Shown: positions 36,911-44,356 of the stretch, piece by piece
How positions within the stretch are numbered: the first letter of the stretch is position 1
How the letters are laid out: each line of letters begins with the position of its first letter
From: Flavisolibacter amylovorans
GTDB taxonomy: Bacteria > Bacteroidota > Bacteroidia > Chitinophagales > Chitinophagaceae
DNA: 64,000 nt
NCBI RefSeq assembly: GCF_039541815.1
Contig: NZ_BAABGY010000005.1
Span: 207,151-271,150 of the forward strand
Reading direction: 5' to 3'
Made by a program: the position numbers and the translations under genes
Notes under the pieces: generated by a model
Databases searched by the model: none
What the model saw: the letters and a program-made list of their open reading frames with translations, nothing else
What the model was told of the DNA's origin: nothing

Positions 36911-38647
36911 TCACGATCCCTTCGCCACCTGAATGTAGAAGTTCTTATCTACGGTAACGCCGTCGAAGTTGGCGCCTTCGAGTTTCAGCTTGCCCTCGGC
37001 GGTGGTGGGCTTGATCCACTGTCCGTTCGAGAGACGTACGGGCATATTGAAGCCATCGATGCAGTTGACCCAGCGGAACTTCACCTTGTCGCCATCGGCC
37101 TTCAGCTCCAGTTCGGGGATCTGCGTGGTGCGCAGGTACTGGTCAAAGATCTTCGAGAGGTCTTTGCCGCTTTTTTTGGAGATGTACTGTTCCACCTGCT
37201 GCGTGGTGACGGTGCCGTGGTGGAAATCCTTGTTCATGCCGCGCAGGATCTCGCGGAACAGCTTGTCGTCGTTGATCACGGTGCGGATCGTGTGGATCAT
37301 GTTGGCGCCTTTGTCGTACATATCACCGGAGCCTTCCTGGTTCACGCCGTAATAGCCAATGATGGGCCTGTCGTTGGAAATGTTGCGCCGCAGGCCCTGC
37401 ACATAGGCGTCGGCCGCTTCCTTGCCCTTGAAGTACTCGATGAACAGTGCCTCCGAGTAGGTGGTAAAGCCCTCGTGCACCCACATATCGGCAATGTCTT
37501 TCGTGGTAATATTGTTGGCGAACCACTCGTGCCCGCTCTCGTGTACGATGATGTAATCCCAATCCTTACCGTGTCCCGAGCCGGAGCGGTCCATGCCGAG
37601 GTAGCCGTTCTTATACTGGTTGCCGTAGGCCACGGCGCTCTGGTGCTCCATGCCCAGGTGTGGCGACTCCACGAGCTTGAAGCCGTCCTCGTAGAAGGGA
37701 TAGGCGCCGAACCAGTATTCGAAGGCGCGCATCATCGGCTTTACCTGCTCGAACTGCTTCTTCGCCTTTTCGAGGTTGGCCTCGAGTACCCAGTAGTTGA
37801 GATCGAGCTTGCCGCCTTCGCCCATCAGCGTGTCGGAGAAGGTGACGTACTTGCCGATATAGGGCACGATGTTGTAGGAGTTGATCGGGCTGTTGACCTC
37901 CCAGCTATAGGTGCGCAGCTTGTAATCAGCGTTGCTCCGCTCGCCCGTGGGCCGGCCGTTGGCGATGGCCCTCATCGTGTCGGGAACCGTCATCGACAGG
38001 GAGGCGCCGAGGTCGGGCTCGTCGCTCTGGTGGTCTTTACAGGGGTACCAGACCGAGGCGCCCAGGCCCTGGCAGGCTACCGACATCCAGGCGTTGCCCT
38101 GACGGTCTTTCTTCCAGATCCAGCCGCCGTCCCAGGGCGGGTTCACCGCGGGGCGCGGCACGCCGCTGTAGGAGAGGCGAAGGCGGTAGGTTTTGTTGGC
38201 CTCCAGCTTACCGGGGGCGATGAAGTAGGCATTGCCCTCGCGGCGGAAGGTTTGGTCGGGAAGCAGGTCTCCGCCGGTGACGGCAACAAGCCGGTAGTCG
38301 GCTTTTTTGGACCCTCCGGGTTTCGGCAAATTTGCACCCATTGCCGGGTGCAGCACCGCGGTGTCGATCTGCATCGGCTGCTGCAGGTCGATCTGCAGGA
38401 AGTTGCTCCCCGGAGCGGTCTTGGTACGGAAGTAAAGATCGACGTGGCCTTTGACCGTGCGGGTGGTGAAGTCGGGCGTTACGGATACGTCGTAGCGCTG
38501 TACGTCCCACCAGGCGCGGTGCTCGTTGACGGTGCCGCGGAGGGTGTCCTGGTGGGTGAAGTTGCGTTTGCGTTGCAGGGGCTGCGCGCTCGCGGTGGCC
38601 GTGGCCAGCAGCGCTGCGGCTAAGAGGAGGCAAGGAGCTTGTTTCAT
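36911..38647 (-). CDS. M1 family aminopeptidase
   Basis: A 578-residue exported zinc aminopeptidase. The signal peptide ends at ASAQ22. The zinc site is HESGH (His369, His373) with Glu392 in WVHEGFTTYSEA. The substrate-binding motif usually written GxMEN appears here as GMEHQSAVAYGN (about 332-343). The protein ends after the catalytic domain and a short beta-rich segment, so it lacks the large C-terminal helical domain of PepN, as in short Bacteroidota M1 enzymes. It probably trims peptides in the periplasm. It is divergent from a peptide-binding lipoprotein, so the pair may handle peptide nutrients. Confidence 0.92.
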   Translation of the reverse strand: MKQAPCLLLAAALLATATASAQPLQRKRNFTHQDTLRGTVNEHRAWWDVQRYDVSVTPDFTTRTVKGHVDLYFRTKTAPGSNFLQIDLQQPMQIDTAVLHPAMGANLPKPGGSKKADYRLVAVTGGDLLPDQTFRREGNAYFIAPGKLEANKTYRLRLSYSGVPRPAVNPPWDGGWIWKKDRQGNAWMSVACQGLGASVWYPCKDHQSDEPDLGASLSMTVPDTMRAIANGRPTGERSNADYKLRTYSWEVNSPINSYNIVPYIGKYVTFSDTLMGEGGKLDLNYWVLEANLEKAKKQFEQVKPMMRAFEYWFGAYPFYEDGFKLVESPHLGMEHQSAVAYGNQYKNGYLGMDRSGSGHGKDWDYIIVHESGHEWFANNITTKDIADMWVHEGFTTYSEALFIEYFKGKEAADAYVQGLRRNISNDRPIIGYYGVNQEGSGDMYDKGANMIHTIRTVINDDKLFREILRGMNKDFHHGTVTTQQVEQYISKKSGKDLSKIFDQYLRTTQIPELELKADGDKVKFRWVNCIDGFNMPVRLSNGQWIKPTTAEGKLKLEGANFDGVTVDKNFYIQVAKGS

Positions 38648-38703
38648 TCAGGTATGCCGTTTTCGTCTTGAAGTGTCTAATTTAGACTCCTTTTACCAAC
38701 CCC

Positions 38704-40353
38704 ATGTTCCGCTTATCGAAATATTGCCTTTTTGTTGGCATTTGCCTGCTGGCCGCCGGCTGCTACCACGAGCGGAAGGATGCCGATAACGTGTTCCGGT
38801 ATAACGAGGCCACGGGCATCGCCTCGCTCGACCCGGCCTTTGCCAAGAACCAGAGCATCATGTGGGCCGTTCATCAGTTGTACGGCACCCTCGTGGAAGT
38901 GGACTCGGCCCTGCACCTCGTGCCTTCGCTGGCCACGCGCTGGGCCGTGTCGCCCGACCGCCGCACCTATACCTTCACGTTACGCAGCGACGTGTATTTC
39001 CACGATGATCCCTGCTTCCCGGGTGGACAGGGCCGGAGGATGACCGCCCACGACGCCGTCTACAGCTTTTCAAGGATCATAGCCGAGCGCACGGCCTCGC
39101 CCGGCGCCTGGATCTTCCAGGACAAGGTGGATTCGCTGCGCCCGTTCGTGGCGGTGAACGATACCACCTTCGAACTGCACCTGCGCCAGCCCTACCAGCC
39201 GGTGATCGGCATCCTCTCGATGCAGTATTGCTCCATCGTGCCGCGGGAAGCCGTCGAAAAATATGGCGCAGACTTCCGCCGGCATCCGGTGGGCACGGGC
39301 CCGTTCCGCTTCGTAGCTTGGGAAGAAGGACAGGCCCTGATCCTGCAGCGCCATGGGCGCTACCATGAACGTGATGCCGCAGGCAAGGCCCTACCTTATC
39401 TCGAGGGCATCCGCGTATCTTTCTACGATTCAAAGGCGACCGAATTTCTACTGTTCCGCCAGGGCAAGCTCGATTTCCTGAACGATATCGACGCCTCTTT
39501 CAAAGACGAGGTGCTCTCGCGCAAAGGCACGTTGCGGAAAGAGTGGGAGGGAAGGGTGCAGCTCATTACGCATCCTTATCTGAATACGGAGTACCTCGGG
39601 CTCTTGGTCGATACCACCAATGCCTTGCTGAAGGCGTCGCCGACGCGGCAGCGGCTTGTGCGGCAGGCCATCAACTGGGCCTTCGACCGGCGCAAGCTGG
39701 TGCTTTACCTCCGCAATTCGCTCGGCATCCCGGCCGAGAGCGGCTTCGTGCCCGCGGGGCTGCCCTCGTTCAGCGCGGAGGAAGTGAAAGGCTACAGCTA
39801 TGACCCGGCAAAGGCGCGGGCGCTCCTGAAAGAAGCCGGTTTCGAGGGCAGGCCGCTGCCGCCCATCAAGCTGCAGACGATCCCGGTATATGCGGAGATC
39901 GGCAACTACATCGCGCGGCAGCTGGGCGAGGTGGGCATCCCGGTGCAGGTAGACGTCGTGCAGAAATCGCTCCTGCTCGACCTCACGGCCAACAGCAAGA
40001 CCCTCTTTTTTCGCGGCTCCTGGATCGCCGACTACCCGGACGCGGAGAATTACCTGTCGGTATTTTATTCGAAGAACCCGGCCCCGCCCAACTATACCCG
40101 CTACAACAGCCCCGAGTTCGACGCCGTGTTCGAGCGGGCGCTGGCCGAGACCAACGACTCGCTCCGCTACCGCCTCTACCGCGAGGCCGACCGCATCATG
40201 CTCCGGGACGCCCCCATCGTGCCGCTCTGGTACGATATGGCCGTGCGCCTCGTACAGCCCGGCATCCGGAACTTCCCGGCCAATGCGCTGAACCTGCTGG
40301 AGCTGCGGAGAACCGTTCTGAACAGGGAACAGGGAATAAGGAACAGGGAATAA
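38704..40353 (+). CDS. Peptide-binding lipoprotein (SBP family 5)
   Basis: A 549-residue solute-binding protein of the oligopeptide/nickel type. The type II signal has the lipobox LAAGC (about residue 20). The family signature region is YNEATGIASLDPAFAKNQS, then HQLYGTLVEVD and the later VGTGPFRFVAWEEGQALILQ. Typical partners are ABC permeases, but none is adjacent. The final residues NREQGIRNRE are encoded by a GAACAGG/GAATAAG heptad array, so the original end of the protein was probably a few residues earlier. It is divergent from the M1 peptidase, 56 bases apart. Confidence 0.9.
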   Translation: MFRLSKYCLFVGICLLAAGCYHERKDADNVFRYNEATGIASLDPAFAKNQSIMWAVHQLYGTLVEVDSALHLVPSLATRWAVSPDRRTYTFTLRSDVYFHDDPCFPGGQGRRMTAHDAVYSFSRIIAERTASPGAWIFQDKVDSLRPFVAVNDTTFELHLRQPYQPVIGILSMQYCSIVPREAVEKYGADFRRHPVGTGPFRFVAWEEGQALILQRHGRYHERDAAGKALPYLEGIRVSFYDSKATEFLLFRQGKLDFLNDIDASFKDEVLSRKGTLRKEWEGRVQLITHPYLNTEYLGLLVDTTNALLKASPTRQRLVRQAINWAFDRRKLVLYLRNSLGIPAESGFVPAGLPSFSAEEVKGYSYDPAKARALLKEAGFEGRPLPPIKLQTIPVYAEIGNYIARQLGEVGIPVQVDVVQKSLLLDLTANSKTLFFRGSWIADYPDAENYLSVFYSKNPAPPNYTRYNSPEFDAVFERALAETNDSLRYRLYREADRIMLRDAPIVPLWYDMAVRLVQPGIRNFPANALNLLELRRTVLNREQGIRNRE

Positions 40354-40359
40354 GGAAAT
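40319..40359. repeat. GAAYARG heptad array across the gene end
   Basis: Six consecutive 7-base units (GAACAGG, GAACAGG, GAATAAG, GAACAGG, GAATAAG, GAAATGG) run through the last codons and stop codon of the peptide-binding lipoprotein gene. Confidence 0.85.
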
Positions 40360-40369
40360 GGCGAAGCCC

Positions 40370-40473
40370 GGCCCCCTGTCCCCCGGTAGGGGAACTTAGG
40401 CAGGTCAAGCTTTTCTTTCCTGGACCTTTTTCAAAGCACTTCATACGAAAGCCCCCGCATCGCGGGGGCTTTC
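40370..40473 (+). repeat. 3' module (GGGGAACTTAGG core plus terminator), copy 1
   Basis: A CCCCCTGTCCCCC/GGGGAACTTAGG segment (40370-40400) is followed by GTCAAGCTTTTCTTTCCTGG, then CAAAGCACTT and TACGAAAGCCCCC leading into a terminator hairpin at 40447-40473. The same order occurs at 63769-63888. Confidence 0.8.
40447..40473 (+). terminator. Terminator of the peptide-binding lipoprotein gene
   Basis: The 12-bp stem GAAAGCCCCCGC/GCGGGGGCTTTC with loop ATC. Only a short T run follows. Confidence 0.8.
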
Positions 40474-40484
40474 TATTTAAAATG

Positions 40485-40555
40485 TTCAATTTTCAATGTT
40501 CCATACTCAAAGGTCAAATCCGGGCCTGCCTGAAAATTGAGTATCGAACATTCGA
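40485..40555. repeat. Heptad arms TTCAATN / GAAYATN (convergent)
   Basis: The left arm (40485-40519) has units TTCAATT, TTCAATG, TTCCATA, CTCAAAG and GTCAAAT. The right arm (40531-40555) has TGAAAAT, TGAGTAT, CGAACAT and TCGA. ATGTTCCATACTCAA on the left can pair with TTGAGTATCGAACAT on the right apart from one base. Confidence 0.75.
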
Positions 40556-40557
40556 CA

Positions 40558-40588
40558 GCAAAGGCCGCAGCACAGCTGCGGCCTTTGC
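40558..40588 (-). terminator. Hairpin after the small acidic protein gene
   Basis: A perfect 13-bp stem (GCAAAGGCCGCAG and complement) with loop CACAG. No long T run follows, so termination strength is uncertain. Confidence 0.6.
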
Positions 40589-40629
40589 CTAATGCTTTCA
40601 ACAGGTTCCCTACCAGAAGAAAAGTCCGA

Positions 40630-40673
40630 CCTAAGTTCCCCCTACGGGGAGCAGGGGGCCGGAGCCGGGGGCC
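40630..40673 (-). repeat. 3' module (GGGGGAACTTAGG core), copy 2
   Basis: On the minus strand this begins at the stop codon of the small acidic gene, carries GGGGGAACTTAGG, continues into a GTCGGACTTTTCTTCTGG segment like copy 1, and leads to the hairpin at 40558-40588. Confidence 0.75.
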
Positions 40674-40945
40674 TATTCCTCATCCTCTTCCTGGTAGGAG
40701 TCCTGCTCCTGGTTGTCGTTATACGCCTTTTCCCAGGACGCCACGTGGTCGTCGGTCAGGCACTCCACGATGTCGTGGATGGGATCGCCCTTCTTCCGCC
40801 AGCCCGTGACGAGCTGGTCCTCGTAATAAAAGACATACAGACAGTGGTCGGTCTCGGTGGCGACCTTGATCAGTTTGATGGAATCATCCTTCTTTTCCTG
40901 CACGAGGTAATAGCAGCCGGGTTCCAATAAGCCATACGAATACAT
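40673..40945 (-). CDS. Small acidic-tailed hypothetical protein
   Basis: A 90-residue soluble protein without signal peptide. Residues 1-70 are well mixed with aromatic and charged positions (YSYGLLEPGCYYLVQEKKDD, TDHCLYVFYYEDQLVTGWRK). The last 15 residues are almost only Glu, Asp, Gln, Asn and Ser. The composition and long beta-like segments suggest a small beta-barrel or SH3-like fold, but I do not recognise the family. Two cysteines are present. It has its own 3' repeat module and faces away from parE. Confidence 0.6.
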   Translation of the reverse strand: MYSYGLLEPGCYYLVQEKKDDSIKLIKVATETDHCLYVFYYEDQLVTGWRKKGDPIHDIVECLTDDHVASWEKAYNDNQEQDSYQEEDEE

Positions 40946-41366
40946 ACGCTCTTCTCCTTTTTAATGTTCACACGATGTATGGGTTAGTAAGTACGAAACG
41001 AATCTAATGGGGCGGGTCGCGTCAGGGGGTTAGCAGGCGCTTCTCGGGGTCAAAATTAGCATCTTTCGGGAGGAAATAATTTTTGAATTCATAAAAATTT
41101 GCAGTATCAAGGAAACGTTTTTAAAATGTTGTTAATCAATCAGTTATAAAGCCAGAGCTGCCTTGGTGGCCGCGCTTCAAAACTAAACTTTTTAGCACAA
41201 ATAACGAAATTTAGCTGTATATTTGGGAGCTGATTTACGGACCGCTCTTCCCACCCCTGTCACCGCATTCCCCGTCCTTTTTGCGCCCTTCAGCGCCCAT
41301 TTGGGGCCTCCGGAGCCGGTGGCCGGCAGGATACGGCCGTAACCTTTATTTTTACCAAAAAAGTGA
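40946..41366. promoter_or_regulatory. Divergent AT-rich promoter region, acidic protein and parE
   Basis: This 421-base gap has the most AT-rich stretch of the window (about 41060-41215). It holds the parE -7 box TATATTTG and a motif GTTAATCAATCAGTTATAAA like that upstream of the 7TM regulator gene. No gene is credible in it. Confidence 0.55.
41218..41225 (+). promoter_or_regulatory. -7 box of parE
   Basis: TATATTTG fits TAnnTTTG exactly. A TTTAG at 41191-41195 may be a weak -33 element. The leader to the ATG at 41367 would be about 135 bases. Confidence 0.55.
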
Positions 41367-43286
41367 ATGGACCAAGAGATGGCAGAACCTAAGAAAACCG
41401 GCTTCGAGTATACCGAAGACAGCATCCGATCGCTCGACTGGAAGGAGCACATCCGTCTCCGCCCGGGCATGTATATCGGCAAGCTGGGCGACGGCTCGAG
41501 TCCCGACGACGGCATCTACGTGCTGGTGAAGGAAGTGATCGACAACTGTATCGACGAATACACGATGGGCTACGGCAAGGCCGTGGAGATCTCCATCAAC
41601 GAAAAACTGGTATCCGTGCGCGACTACGGCCGCGGCATTCCCCTGGGTAAGGTCGTGGACGTGGTGTCCAAGATCAACACCGGCGCCAAGTACGACTCCA
41701 AGGTCTTCCAGAAATCCGTCGGCCTCAACGGCGTCGGTACGAAGGCCGTCAACGCCCTTTCCTCTTATTTCAAGGTCACCGCCTTCCGCGACGGCAAGCA
41801 GAAGACCGCCGAGTTCAACGCGGGCAACCTCGTGAAGGAGCACAAGGAAGCCGCCACCACCGAGGCCAACGGCACCTTCGTGACCTTTACACCCGACGAT
41901 ACCATCTTCAAGAACTACCATTATATCCCCGAGTTCCTCGAGAAGCAGATCTGGAACTATTGCTTCCTCAACGCGGGCCTTAAGATCCAGTTCAACGGCA
42001 AGAACTACATCAGCCGCAACGGCCTGCTCGACCTGCTCGAGCGTAACACCAATGCCGACGAGCTCCGCTACCCGATCATCCACCTCAAAGGGGAGGACAT
42101 CGAGGTGGCGATCACTCACAACAACGACTACGGCGAAGACTACTACAGCTTCGTCAACGGCCAGCACACCACCCAGGGCGGCACCCACCAGGCCGCTTTC
42201 CGCGAGGCCTTCGTAAAGGTGATCCGCGAGTTCTTCAAAAAAGACTACGATGCCTCCGACATCCGCCAATCCATCGTGGCCGCCGTGTCGGTGCGCGTGG
42301 TGGAGCCCGTGTTCGAGTCGCAGACAAAGACCAAGCTCGGCTCCCTCAACGTGGACGAGGGCGGCCCGTCGATGCGCCAGTTCATGAACGACTTCCTCTC
42401 GAAGCAGCTCGACAACTTCCTGCACAAGAACACCGCCGTGGCCGACGCGCTCAAGAAGCGGATCGAGCAGAGCGAGCGCGAGCGCAAGGACCTCGCCGGC
42501 ATTAAGAAGCTCGCCAACGAGCGCGCCAAGAAGGCTAACCTGCACAACAAGAAGCTCCGCGACTGCCGTGCCCACTTCAACGACGAGACGCCGCCGAAGG
42601 CAAAGCCCGAGTTTCACATCGTGAAGCAGAATACGACCATCTTCATCACCGAGGGTGACTCCGCTTCCGGATCCATCACCAAGGCCCGCAACGTAGAAAC
42701 GCAGGCCGTGTTCTCGCTCCGGGGCAAGCCGCTCAACTGCTTCGGCATGAGCAAGAAGATCGTGTACGAGAACGAGGAGCTGAACCTGCTGCAGCATGCC
42801 CTCAACATCGAAGAAGGCCTCGACGGGCTGCGCTACAACCGCATCGTGATCGCGACCGACGCCGACGTGGACGGCATGCACATCCGCCTGCTGATCATGA
42901 CCTTCTTCCTCCAGTTCTTCCCTGACCTCGTCAAGAACAACCACGTATACATCCTGCAGACGCCGCTGTTCCGCGTGCGCAACAAGCAGGAGACGCACTA
43001 CTGCTACTCGGAGGCCGAGAAGCAGAAGGCCGTGAAGAAGCTGGGCGGCAAGCCCGAGATCACCCGCTTCAAGGGTCTCGGCGAGATCTCGCCCGACGAG
43101 TTCGGCCGCTTTATCGGCGACGAGATCCGTCTCGACCCGGTCATCCTCGAGCATGGCGATCACATCCAGCACCTCCTCGAGTATTACATGGGCAAGAATA
43201 CCCAGGAGCGCCAGGAGTTCATCATCAACAACCTGCGCGTGGAGCTCGACGTGGTGGAGGATGCCGAAGCCGTGGCCGCCGTATAA
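41367..43286 (+). CDS. parE: DNA topoisomerase IV subunit B
   Basis: A 639-residue ATPase subunit that works with ParC to decatenate chromosomes. The GHKL ATPase domain has EVIDNCIDEYTMGYGK and the ATP lid GLNGVGTKAVNALS. The TOPRIM domain has EGDSASGS (about residue 429) and DADVDGMHI (about 498). The C-terminal RFKGLGEISPDEFGRF region contacts ParC. GyrB was considered; pairing with the adjacent parC-type subunit and the compact length support ParE. The start could also be the ATG four codons later. Confidence 0.92.
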   Translation: MDQEMAEPKKTGFEYTEDSIRSLDWKEHIRLRPGMYIGKLGDGSSPDDGIYVLVKEVIDNCIDEYTMGYGKAVEISINEKLVSVRDYGRGIPLGKVVDVVSKINTGAKYDSKVFQKSVGLNGVGTKAVNALSSYFKVTAFRDGKQKTAEFNAGNLVKEHKEAATTEANGTFVTFTPDDTIFKNYHYIPEFLEKQIWNYCFLNAGLKIQFNGKNYISRNGLLDLLERNTNADELRYPIIHLKGEDIEVAITHNNDYGEDYYSFVNGQHTTQGGTHQAAFREAFVKVIREFFKKDYDASDIRQSIVAAVSVRVVEPVFESQTKTKLGSLNVDEGGPSMRQFMNDFLSKQLDNFLHKNTAVADALKKRIEQSERERKDLAGIKKLANERAKKANLHNKKLRDCRAHFNDETPPKAKPEFHIVKQNTTIFITEGDSASGSITKARNVETQAVFSLRGKPLNCFGMSKKIVYENEELNLLQHALNIEEGLDGLRYNRIVIATDADVDGMHIRLLIMTFFLQFFPDLVKNNHVYILQTPLFRVRNKQETHYCYSEAEKQKAVKKLGGKPEITRFKGLGEISPDEFGRFIGDEIRLDPVILEHGDHIQHLLEYYMGKNTQERQEFIINNLRVELDVVEDAEAVAAV

Positions 43287-43348
43287 GGAAAATGGAGCGG
43301 GGCGCCCGGCGCGCTGCTCCCGTTTTCGCCCGCGACCGCCGAAACCTG

Positions 43349-43356
43349 CATCTTTG
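43349..43356 (+). promoter_or_regulatory. Possible -7 box of the DUF1835 gene
   Basis: CATCTTTG lies 25 bases upstream of the ATG at 43382, between parE and the DUF1835 gene. Confidence 0.35.
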
Positions 43357-43381
43357 CATCCCGATTAAACAACCAGAACAG

Positions 43382-44257
43382 ATGATTCACTTAGTATTCC
43401 AGCCGGCTGACGCGGACACCCTCCGGAAGGCCATGGAGCTGGATGAGACCCTGCAGGGAGATATTGTTGAAATAAAGGACGACTACGCCGTAGGCCCGCT
43501 CTATGTGTCGGACGACGCCGAGACCTGGCAGCAGCGCCGCGACTGGTGGAAGGAACTCTGGGAGGCCTCGCCCTACGTGGCTACCGAGAACCTGCCGATG
43601 GTGGACGACAAGATGACCCTCCACAACCTGAAGCGAACCCTCGACGAGCACCCGAAAGAGGAACTCTGGATCTGGATGGGACAGAACGGCCACGACGTCT
43701 GCGGCTACTACTGGCTCATCTCCCAGATGCAATCCTACCAGGGGCGCGTGTTCGTGCTCTATATGAACAACCTGCCTTTCATCAACGAAAAGGGCGGCAT
43801 CTTTTACCCGGTGTACCTCTTCGAGATCCAGCCGGCCGAATACCGCAAGGCCAAGAAGCTGTGCCGCAAGGTGACGCTGTCGGAAATGGAAGTCGACCCC
43901 GACGAATGGAAGCGCCTCTGCGCCGAAGGCGCGAAGGTGCGCATCCTGGAAGGGGGGAAGAAGATCGCCAGCAAGCCGGATAACCACTACGACGCCGATA
44001 TCCTGAAGGCGCTCACCAAGGAGCCGAGAAAAGGCAACAAAGTGATGTTCGATATCCTCTCGAAGATGAAGATCAAGACCGGCGACGTGTTCCTGCTCTG
44101 GCGCATGCGCCACCTCGCCGAGATGGGCGACCTCGTCATCACCGGCGACACAACCAAGGGCTGGAAGGACTTCGACGTACGCCTGCCCGGCGGCCCCGTA
44201 GCAGTAGCCGCTGAAGGGGCGGGGGGCGAAGAGGGTTCCACGCCGGATACTCCGTAA
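43382..44257 (+). CDS. DUF1835 domain protein
   Basis: A 291-residue cytoplasmic protein of the DUF1835 type: MIHLVFQPADADTLRKAM, DDYAVGPL, then ELWIWMGQNGHDVCGYYWLI and FINEKGGIFYPVYLFEI. The second half (about 150-270) resembles the DUF3658 partner domain and ends in VFLLWRMRHLAEMGDLVITG. The family is biochemically uncharacterised. It lies between the two topoisomerase IV genes in the same direction, 95 bases after parE. The start at 43382 is chosen because the conserved part begins there. The Ala/Gly-rich tail is not conserved-looking. Confidence 0.8.
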   Translation: MIHLVFQPADADTLRKAMELDETLQGDIVEIKDDYAVGPLYVSDDAETWQQRRDWWKELWEASPYVATENLPMVDDKMTLHNLKRTLDEHPKEELWIWMGQNGHDVCGYYWLISQMQSYQGRVFVLYMNNLPFINEKGGIFYPVYLFEIQPAEYRKAKKLCRKVTLSEMEVDPDEWKRLCAEGAKVRILEGGKKIASKPDNHYDADILKALTKEPRKGNKVMFDILSKMKIKTGDVFLLWRMRHLAEMGDLVITGDTTKGWKDFDVRLPGGPVAVAAEGAGGEEGSTPDTP

Positions 44258-44289
44258 CGACGCGACGCTCTATAAGTGAGCGATCGTAA

Positions 44290-44309
44290 AGACGCATCAT
44301 GATGCGTCT
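44290..44309. repeat. Perfect 20-bp palindrome upstream of parC
   Basis: AGACGCATCATGATGCGTCT is its own complement. It lies 48 bases before the parC start and just upstream of an octad array. Palindromes of this GACGCA...TGCGTC type recur in Bacteroidota genomes; a role as operator or terminator of the DUF1835 gene is possible. Confidence 0.7.
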
Positions 44310-44314
44310 CAACC

Positions 44315-44338
44315 TATAGACTAATAGACCAATAAACG
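44315..44338. repeat. Octad array upstream of parC
   Basis: Three 8-base units, TATAGACT, AATAGACC and AATAAACG, the reverse of the GTYTATTR family, end 18 bases before the parC ATG. Confidence 0.75.
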
Positions 44339-44356
44339 AGTACTACGATACAGACT

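Noticed and set aside
41192..41515. Minus-strand frame over the parE start
   Set aside because: It overlaps the parE promoter and coding start and has no recognisable features.
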